Positions 32,517 through 38,299 of a DNA stretch of 38,299 nt are shown piece by piece. The stretch is from Deltaproteobacteria bacterium (GTDB lineage Bacteria > Myxococcota_A > Polyangia > HGW-17 > SLPX01). The stretch lies in contig JAGGXR010000066.1 in assembly GCA_021162935.1 (NCBI GenBank), forward strand, positions 1-38,299. The letters run 5' to 3'. Each line of letters begins with the position of its first letter. Within the stretch, counting starts at the first letter, position 1. The notes under the pieces are model-generated. The model ran no database searches and was not told where the DNA came from. It saw only the letters and a program-made list of their open reading frames with translations. A program made the position numbers and the translations under genes.

Positions 32517-34304
32517 ATGAATATGATAGGCCAAAGCTCGATGACAAGGGGGTCGCAACGCACGGGCGCAACGCCACATGAGCATGCATCATGTCTGGAT
32601 GCACTCCGAGTTTTGTTTCTCGGGGGCCTCGTGACAGCCGGGGTGACCCTCGCTGCCTGCGGAAGCCACCACACGAACACGACAACGTCGGACGCAGGAC
32701 AAGGGGATGGGACAGCCACCTCGGACGGATCTACCGTTGATGGCGCGCCCCACATGGTAGACAACGACCACGACGGATACGGGGCGAATCTGGGCGACTG
32801 TGACGACGACAATCCCGACGTGCACCCGGGAGCCACTGAGGTCTGCGGCGACAACGTGGACAACAACTGCAACGGCATCACGGATTCGGACTGCTACAAC
32901 CCATGCGAGGTCCACGAAGGCGATGAAGACGGCGTGGTGCCCTGCACGAAAAAGGCGCCGCCGGACAGCTTCGAACCCGACATCCAATGGACCTGGTCCG
33001 GTCACGATGCGGAAATATACAGCATCGTAACGCCACTGGTGGCCAACATGACTGACGACGACGAAAACGGGACCATCGACCTGTGCGACACGCCAGATGT
33101 CCTCGTCGTGGCCTCACAGGCGTCGGGCACCATGCACACCCCCGGTCACGTCTACCTGTTGGATGGAGCCACTGGTGAAATGGAACTCCAATTTCCCACG
33201 GCCGTGGACCATACGGTGACGCCTGCCATCGGTGACATCGACGGAGACGGGCTGCCCGAAGTGGTCACAGCGGATACAGCAGGCCACATCCTGGCCTTCG
33301 AGCACGACGGAACCCTCAAATGGACCTCCACGGCCACCTGGTCCGAGGCCTACTCGGGCGCTATCGCCCTGGCGGACATGGACGAAGACGGCGACGTGGA
33401 AATCATCGCCGGTAACATGCTCTTCGATCACGACGGCACCTTGCTGTGGACCGCATCCGAGCCGGCCGGCTCCTGGTCAGCCACCACGGCGGCCGACCTG
33501 GACGGCGACGGTCAAATGGAGATGGTGCTCGGCCATGCCGCTTTCCATGCGGACGGGAGCGTCGCCTATGTCAATTCGGAAGTCGATCCCGGCTATCCCC
33601 AGGTGGCGGACATGAATAACGACGGTCAGCCGGAGATCCTGGTCACGAACCGCAACGGCATCTCCTTGCTCGCCCACGACGGCACCACCATTTACAAGAA
33701 CATGCGGCCCACGAACGCTGCGGTGGGCTACACGACCTGGATCCGACCGGCCACGATCCACGACTTCGACGGCGACGGCCAGCCGGAATTTGCGGTCAGC
33801 TCCGCCTCCAGCTATGCGGTCTACAAGGCGGACGCCTCCATCGTTTGGCAGGCTCCCGTGTCCGACCAGAGCGGCATCGCCGCGGGAACTGCCTTCGACT
33901 TCCTCGGAGACGGCACGGCCGAAGCCATGTACGCCGACGAGCACCACATGTTCATCTTCGACGGAACGGGGCAGGTGCTCCTCCAGATCGATCGCACGAG
34001 CGGAACCCTGAGCGAGTACCCGGTCGTGGCCGACATCGACAACGACGGGTCGGCGGAAATCGTGGTGGTCTCCTGCCAGTACCCGAACGAACCCGCGTCT
34101 CCAACGGTCCAGGTGGTTCGCGACAAGGAGGATCGTTGGATCCAGGCACGACGCATTTGGAACGAACACACCTATCACGTCACGAACGTACGCGAGGACG
34201 CCACCATCCCACAACACGAAAAACCGTCCTGGAAAGCGCTGAACACGTTCCGCACCAATGCCCAGCTCGAAAACGGCGGAACCTGCAACCCGGTGGTGCA
34301 ATAG
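32517..34304 (+). CDS. MopE-type metal-binding and FG-GAP propeller lipoprotein
   Basis: 595 residues; the ATG follows GGAGGGAACAACC. The signal is long and ends in lipobox LAAC (Cys48), then a Ser/Thr/Asp/Gly linker. Residues ~80-125 (DNDHDGYGANLGDCDD, then NPDVHPGATEVCGDNVDNNC) are the repeat named after the copper-binding MopE of Methylococcus; its Asp-rich loops may bind calcium or copper. The rest is an FG-GAP/VCBS propeller with Asp loops such as GDIDGDGLPEVV, ADMDEDGDVEII, ADLDGDGQMEMV, ADMNNDGQPEIL, HDFDGDGQPEF and ADIDNDGSAEIV, as in integrin-like surface proteins. It is most likely a surface adhesion or matrix protein; a promoter-like site lies upstream. Confidence 0.9.
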   Translation: MNMIGQSSMTRGSQRTGATPHEHASCLDALRVLFLGGLVTAGVTLAACGSHHTNTTTSDAGQGDGTATSDGSTVDGAPHMVDNDHDGYGANLGDCDDDNPDVHPGATEVCGDNVDNNCNGITDSDCYNPCEVHEGDEDGVVPCTKKAPPDSFEPDIQWTWSGHDAEIYSIVTPLVANMTDDDENGTIDLCDTPDVLVVASQASGTMHTPGHVYLLDGATGEMELQFPTAVDHTVTPAIGDIDGDGLPEVVTADTAGHILAFEHDGTLKWTSTATWSEAYSGAIALADMDEDGDVEIIAGNMLFDHDGTLLWTASEPAGSWSATTAADLDGDGQMEMVLGHAAFHADGSVAYVNSEVDPGYPQVADMNNDGQPEILVTNRNGISLLAHDGTTIYKNMRPTNAAVGYTTWIRPATIHDFDGDGQPEFAVSSASSYAVYKADASIVWQAPVSDQSGIAAGTAFDFLGDGTAEAMYADEHHMFIFDGTGQVLLQIDRTSGTLSEYPVVADIDNDGSAEIVVVSCQYPNEPASPTVQVVRDKEDRWIQARRIWNEHTYHVTNVREDATIPQHEKPSWKALNTFRTNAQLENGGTCNPVVQ

Positions 34305-34355
34305 AAATGACTCGTGCCGCCCCCAGCAGACGATGCTCCTGAACCAAGCCGCACC

Positions 34356-35663
34356 ATGCAGGTTCTGATCCTCATCGTCATCGCTGCCCTCGCCTTCGCC
34401 CTGAACCGAATCCACCCTGGCGCAGATATGGGTGCACGGCTGACTCTTGGCTTCGGTTTCCTCGTCCTCGCCGGATACCTTTCCGGTGAGGTACTCGCCA
34501 AACTTTCGTTTCCAAGAGTGACCGGATACCTGCTCGCGGGGCTCATCTTTGGCCCCTACGGCTTGGGCATGCTCGATGTCGCCGTGGTCCACAAACTGAA
34601 GCTCGTCGATGAACTCGCCCTGTGCCTCATTGCGTTTGCTGCGGGCGGAGAACTCAAACTGGACCGGCTCAAACACAACGCTGCCGCGATTGGCTCCCTG
34701 GCCATCGCACAATTGGTTGCGATCTCGGTCCTCATGATGACGGCGTTTGCCCTGCTCGGCCGCCTTGCGCCCTTCGGCGCCCACATGACCACGATGCAAC
34801 TCCTGGACATCGGTGCCATGATGGGTCTTATCGCCTACGTCACGTCCATTGCATCCACCATGGGAGTCATCCTCGAAACCAAAGCATCGGGTCCCATCAC
34901 CGACACCGTGCTCGGCACGACCATCGTCAAGGAACTCATTGCCATCGTTCTCTTCACCATCGTCTTGAACCTGAGCCGTCCCCTTTTTAGCGCCTCGCAC
35001 GGATCGGGTTCCATGTGGATCATGCTCGCCGAGTTGCTCGGCAGCCTCACCGCCGGCCTCGTGCTTGGTCTGGTCGCCTTCGTTTACTTCGAACACGTGG
35101 GCAAGGAACTGGTGGTCTTCATCTTCGGCTTTTCCTTCGCCATCATCATCACCGCGCATCTCCTGCACTTCGAAATCCTGCTCGTGGCCTTGGCCGCTGG
35201 GTTCGTCGTTGCCAACTTCAGCCCACACGGAAAGGTATTCCTCGAAAGCCTGGAACACGCATCCGCCCCGGTCTTCATCGTCTTTTTCTGTATCATCGGC
35301 GCCGATTTGGATCTCCAATCCATCGGCGGCATCTGGTATCTGGCCGGCACGCTCGTCGTGCTGCGGGCGGCCGGCCTGTGGTTCGGCACCAAGGTCGGTG
35401 CGACAATCGCCCAGAGCCCAAACCAGGTCGCAACCAAAGGATGGATGGGATTCGTGGGCCATGCCGGGCTGAGCTTCGGGCTGGCCAGCATGCTCGCAAA
35501 GGCCTTTCCTTCCTTCGGCCCCCACGTCATGAAACTCGCCGTGGTCTGGATCGTGCTCGACGAACTCATCGGGCCTCTTGCCCTGCAACGGACCCTGGGA
35601 GCCACGGGAGAAACAATGCCGACCCGCGTTCGCCAGAGCCAAACCAGTCCCGTGCCGGACTGA
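34356..35663 (+). CDS. CPA2-type cation:proton antiporter
   Basis: 435 residues from the ATG at 34356 (MQVLILIVIAALAF); a GTG at 34314 is the alternative, and neither has a clear ribosome site. About 12 membrane helices are seen, with the CPA2 hallmarks GYLLAGLIFGPYGLGML and ELALCLIAFAAGGELKLDRL and the discontinuous helix AYVTSIASTMGVILE. At the place of the paired Asp-Asp of NapA/KefB the sequence reads TIVKELIAIVLF, so ion coupling may differ. There is no RCK/TrkA domain at the end. It probably exchanges Na+ or K+ for H+ at the inner membrane. Its last 46 codons are duplicated beyond the next gene. It starts within 52 bases of the preceding stop. Confidence 0.9.
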   Translation: MQVLILIVIAALAFALNRIHPGADMGARLTLGFGFLVLAGYLSGEVLAKLSFPRVTGYLLAGLIFGPYGLGMLDVAVVHKLKLVDELALCLIAFAAGGELKLDRLKHNAAAIGSLAIAQLVAISVLMMTAFALLGRLAPFGAHMTTMQLLDIGAMMGLIAYVTSIASTMGVILETKASGPITDTVLGTTIVKELIAIVLFTIVLNLSRPLFSASHGSGSMWIMLAELLGSLTAGLVLGLVAFVYFEHVGKELVVFIFGFSFAIIITAHLLHFEILLVALAAGFVVANFSPHGKVFLESLEHASAPVFIVFFCIIGADLDLQSIGGIWYLAGTLVVLRAAGLWFGTKVGATIAQSPNQVATKGWMGFVGHAGLSFGLASMLAKAFPSFGPHVMKLAVVWIVLDELIGPLALQRTLGATGETMPTRVRQSQTSPVPD

Positions 35664-35670
35664 CTACCAC
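35527..35670 (+). repeat. 144-bp direct repeat, copy 1 (end of antiporter gene)
   Basis: Covers the last ~46 codons and stop of the antiporter. Copy 2 lies exactly 2160 bases downstream. By hand count about 11 mismatches, 8 of them in the last 30 bases; no gaps. Confidence 0.95.
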
Positions 35671-35721
35671 CGAAGATATGCCGGCCCCGCAGTCGTACAA
35701 CACTCCCTCCAGCGTTTACCG

Positions 35722-35749
35722 TTGCTTTCCGACCCGTGGCTGCTAGACT
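35722..35749 (+). promoter_or_regulatory. Possible promoter of the permease-EIIA gene
   Basis: TTGCTT (35722-35727), 16 bases, TAGACT (35744-35749), followed by TAAATAC; about 40 bases before the ATG. Confidence 0.4.
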
Positions 35750-35788
35750 TAAATACTTACGCAGTCCGTTGCTTGCCGGAGTTCTTCC

Positions 35789-37678
35789 ATGACTACAGGA
35801 GCTGAGATCCAAAGCAACGCATCTCTAAAAAAATCACTGGGGACCTTGGACGTGTTCAGCATTGCTGCGGGTGCGATGATAAGTTCCGGCCTGTTCGTCC
35901 TGCCTGGTATCGCCTTTGGGTTGATCGGACCTGCCTTGATCGTTGCATATGTGCTGGCGGGTCTGCTCATGGTGCCGACCATGCTGAGTCAGGCGGAGTT
36001 GGCAAGTGCCATGCCTCGATCGGGTGCGAGCTACTTTTTCGTCGAGCGGAGCCTCGGAAGCCTCATTGGAACCTTTGCCGGACTTGCCAATTGGTTCTCC
36101 ATTTCACTCAAAGCAGCTTTTGCTCTCATCGGGATTGGAGCGCTGGGCACCTTCCTCTTTCCAGGCCTCGGGCTGTGGGGAACCAAACTCGTTGCAATCG
36201 CTGCCTGTGTGGGGTTCGGCCTCCTCAACGCGTTGGGGGCCAAGGATGTGGGCAGATTCCAGGTGTATCTGGTCTTTGGACTTATCGCCATTTTAGGTCT
36301 GTTCGTCTATGGCGGATCCCAACATCTGGACGCACAGTCGTTCACTCCATTCATACAGTCCGACTTGCGGTCTTTGTTTGCGGTGACCGGAATGGTATTC
36401 GTCTCATTCGGTGGATTGACGAAGGTAGTAGACGTGTCGGAGGAAGTCCGCAATCCGGCAAAGAGCATCGTCCGAGGTATGTTTCTCTCCTTCATCGTCG
36501 TCAACCTGCTCTACGTGCTCGTTCTGATCGTAACCGTGGGAACCGTCCCTGGCGGCGAACTCGCCGGCTCCTTGGTCCCGTTGAATCTGAGTGCGGAGAG
36601 GACCGTTGGGCGAGTTGGTTCCATTGCCATGACGATCGGTGCCTTTCTGGCCTTTGCGACCACTGCGAATGCGGGCATCCTTTCGGCTTCGAGATCGCCG
36701 ATGGCCATGAGTCGAGACGGACTGCTGCCCAAGGTGCTGTCGAAAACCAGCGTGCGGTACGCCACACCTCTAATCGCTATCTCGGTGACGGTCGCGTTCA
36801 TCGCGGTCGCGATCGCTGTGTTGCCGTTGGAGTCGCTCGTAAAGACTGCTTCGACGATGATGATCGTCATGTTCACGCTGGTAAACGTGGCTCTCTTGGT
36901 GATCCGGGGTTCGCGGCTGATGGCCTATCGTCCGACCTTTCGCGCTCCGCTCTATCCGTGGCTCCAGATAGCCGCCATTGTCGTTTACGGGTTTCTCATC
37001 GCGGAGATGGGATGGATCCCACTCGTTATCACTGGATCCTTTGCGCTCGCGGGTCTTGCCTGGTACGTCGGGTACGTGTCGCGCCGGATCGATCGGGAGT
37101 CGGCCTTCATTCATCTCGTAAGAAGCGTCGCAGCCGAGCGGATCCAGCGATCGGGCTTCGAAAATGAACTTCGCGAGATCGCGCTCCAGAGCGACCGCAT
37201 GGTCTTGGATCGATTCGACCGTTTGGTGCAACAATGCCCTATTCTCGATATCGATGAGACCGTTGCCGCCAACGAACTTTTCCAAAAAATTGCTGAGGTG
37301 CTCGCTCCCAGAGTAGGCAAGGAGATGGACGAACTCTACGAGCAGTTCTTGGCCCGTGAGCGCGAATCGAGCACGGTGGTCGAGCCAGGCCTGGCCATTC
37401 CACACGTGGTGGTAGAAGGCGAGAACATCTTCGAACTCGTGCTCGTACGCTGTCGCGGTGGAATCGTCTTCAGCGATCTTCATCCTCCGGTACGGACGGT
37501 GTTCGTGCTCGTCGGATCCCCAGACGAACGGAATTATCATCTGCGAGCGCTGATGACCATCGCCCATGTGGTCAGACATGCAGAGTTCCGGGAACGCTGG
37601 TTTCAGGCGAAAAACACTGAACAACTCAGAGATGTGGTCCTGCTCATGGAACGGGAAAGAGGGCGGACCGACCACTAG
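35789..37678 (+). CDS. APC-superfamily amino acid permease fused to a PTS EIIA domain
   Basis: 629 residues; GGAG eight bases before the ATG. Residues 1-440 form a 12-helix APC permease: DVFSIAAGAMISSGLFVLPG (the unwound first helix), PRSGASYFFVERSLGSLIGTFAGLANW, FVSFGGLTKVVDVSEEVRNPAKSI and GAFLAFATTANAGILSASRSPMAMSRDGLLP. A linker of about 40 residues leads to a C-terminal domain (about 480-625) of the fructose/EIIA-Ntr type, with the phosphorylatable His539 in EPGLAIPH and VFVLVGSPDERNYHLRALMTIAHVV. This suggests uptake controlled by PTS phosphorylation; the substrate is not evident. Codon use is less C/G-ending than in the antiporter gene. It is bracketed by the 144-bp direct repeat and lies upstream of a transposase, hinting at acquisition. 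Confidence 0.92.
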   Translation: MTTGAEIQSNASLKKSLGTLDVFSIAAGAMISSGLFVLPGIAFGLIGPALIVAYVLAGLLMVPTMLSQAELASAMPRSGASYFFVERSLGSLIGTFAGLANWFSISLKAAFALIGIGALGTFLFPGLGLWGTKLVAIAACVGFGLLNALGAKDVGRFQVYLVFGLIAILGLFVYGGSQHLDAQSFTPFIQSDLRSLFAVTGMVFVSFGGLTKVVDVSEEVRNPAKSIVRGMFLSFIVVNLLYVLVLIVTVGTVPGGELAGSLVPLNLSAERTVGRVGSIAMTIGAFLAFATTANAGILSASRSPMAMSRDGLLPKVLSKTSVRYATPLIAISVTVAFIAVAIAVLPLESLVKTASTMMIVMFTLVNVALLVIRGSRLMAYRPTFRAPLYPWLQIAAIVVYGFLIAEMGWIPLVITGSFALAGLAWYVGYVSRRIDRESAFIHLVRSVAAERIQRSGFENELREIALQSDRMVLDRFDRLVQQCPILDIDETVAANELFQKIAEVLAPRVGKEMDELYEQFLARERESSTVVEPGLAIPHVVVEGENIFELVLVRCRGGIVFSDLHPPVRTVFVLVGSPDERNYHLRALMTIAHVVRHAEFRERWFQAKNTEQLRDVVLLMERERGRTDH

Positions 37679-37686
37679 CTGCACGT

Positions 37687-37830
37687 TCATGAAACTCGCC
37701 GTGGTCTGGATCGTGCTCGACGAACTCATCGGGCATCTTGCCCTGAAACGGACCCTGGGAGCCACGGGACAAACAATGCCGACCCGCGTTCGCCAGAGCC
37801 AGACGCATCCAGTGCCCGACTGACTGCTAC
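37687..37830 (+). repeat. 144-bp direct repeat, copy 2
   Basis: Starts eight bases after the permease-EIIA stop codon. Identical to copy 1 at nearly all of the first 114 bases (three mismatches), less so at the end. Neighbouring sequence on both sides is unrelated to that around copy 1. Confidence 0.95.
37689..37823 (+). pseudogene. C-terminal remnant of a cation:proton antiporter gene
   Basis: The frame MKLAVVWIVLDELIGHLALK...PTRVRQSQTHPVPD and its TGA match the last 44 residues of the antiporter at 34356-35663, with five substitutions seen (for example GPLALQ to GHLALK, GET to GQT, TSP to THP). The rest of the gene is missing, so it cannot make a transporter. The frame is still open and ends at the same stop, which suggests a fairly recent event. 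Confidence 0.88.
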
Positions 37831-37949
37831 GCGACTCTCCTATGAAACCATCCGTATCTGACCGAGCATGACTTTGGTGGAAAAGTGGGGGATGCCAAGA
37901 GCTTAGAAATTTGGAAATATTGAAGGGGCGCAGCTTTTGTAATCTTCTG

Positions 37950-38299
37950 ATGAAGATACAAAGAAGAAAAAAAACAATCCGACCCGAGACAAGATACCAG
38001 TTTATCGAAGAATTTGTAGAGCGCTTTGATGGTCATATCACCGCGTCATTGCGAGCGGTGATTGTGGCGCTGTTTCGCGCACGGTCAGCGGTTGTGGGTC
38101 GTGTGGCCGCTCAGCTTGTGGAGTTGACCCATCTGACCGGTCACAGAGGGTTCATCCAGCTCAAGAGCTCCAGAAATCGCATCTGGCGGCTCCTGCGCAA
38201 CGAACGACTGTTGGACATGGACCTTGCAAAACAGCTTCTCAAGATGGCGGTCAAGGCCATTGCGGGCCGCCACCCGATAATGCTGCCAGTGGATTGGAC
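37950..38299 (+). CDS. IS4-like DDE transposase, 5' part only
   Basis: The frame from the ATG at 37950 stays open to the window edge (116 codons). It begins MKIQRRKKTIRPETRYQF and runs through a basic helical region (RAVIVALFRARSAVVGRVAAQLVEL, SSRNRIWRLLRNERL) to RHPIMLPVDWT, where the Asp of DWT fits the first catalytic Asp of IS4-type transposases. The rest lies outside the window, so activity cannot be judged. No clear ribosome site is seen. The preceding 120 bases (37831-37949) are AT-richer and should hold the left end of the element, but I could not fix its inverted repeat without the other end. Confidence 0.75.
   Translation, partial: MKIQRRKKTIRPETRYQFIEEFVERFDGHITASLRAVIVALFRARSAVVGRVAAQLVELTHLTGHRGFIQLKSSRNRIWRLLRNERLLDMDLAKQLLKMAVKAIAGRHPIMLPVDW

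Overview
The window is GC-rich chromosomal DNA from a Gram-negative bacterium of the Myxococcota / former Deltaproteobacteria type. This is inferred from the many secreted lipoproteins with Asp/Gly/Ala-rich linkers after the lipobox, Cys-rich CGNG...CDG repeats, a MopE-type metal-binding segment, an Asp-box propeller and a PQQ-type propeller, a PknB-like Ser/Thr kinase with an N-terminal zinc ribbon, SLH repeats and a beta-barrel protein ending in Phe. No rRNA, tRNA or CRISPR array was found, so the genus is not fixed.

Layout. (1) 1-5536, all minus: ftsE, ftsX and a degenerate LytM/EnvC-like coiled-coil protein (a divisome amidase-activator module), followed by two Cys-rich lipoproteins, the second cut by the window edge. 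(2) 5750-11294, plus: a small DUF3783-like protein, a long AT-richer leader of about 870 bases, the class II (B12-dependent) ribonucleotide reductase nrdJ, and a cytosolic Ser/Thr kinase. (3) 11335-14833, minus: a large PQQ-type propeller lipoprotein and an unrecognised conserved cytoplasmic protein. (4) 15148-20685: a small membrane protein (plus), an Asp-box propeller lipoprotein (minus) whose 3' end is tandemly duplicated, and a lipoprotein joining an FAD-dependent oxidoreductase to SLH repeats (plus). (5) 20645-27739, minus: a compact ABC sugar-import operon in the order lipoprotein, malK, malE, malF, malG, DUF4350-like protein. malE/malF and malF/malG overlap by ATGA, and MalF carries a large extra N-terminal extracytoplasmic domain. 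(6) 27740-28154: a scar holding a short transposase-like fragment with a strong Shine-Dalgarno and an inverted repeat. (7) 28155-38299, plus: an outer-membrane barrel, a propeller/glycosidase-like lipoprotein, a class A beta-lactamase-fold serine hydrolase, a MopE/FG-GAP lipoprotein, a CPA2-type antiporter, an APC permease fused to a PTS EIIA domain, a duplicated tail of the antiporter gene, and the start of an IS4-like transposase that runs off the window.

The best candidates for unusual biology are: the FtsE homologue with intact Walker motifs but altered Q-loop, signature and H-loop; the sensor-like MalF fusion within a translationally coupled operon; the permease-EIIA gene bracketed by a 144-bp direct repeat next to an insertion sequence; and the FAD oxidoreductase-SLH lipoprotein. 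No defence system or biosynthetic cluster was found. All family names come from reading motifs by eye; no database search was run.
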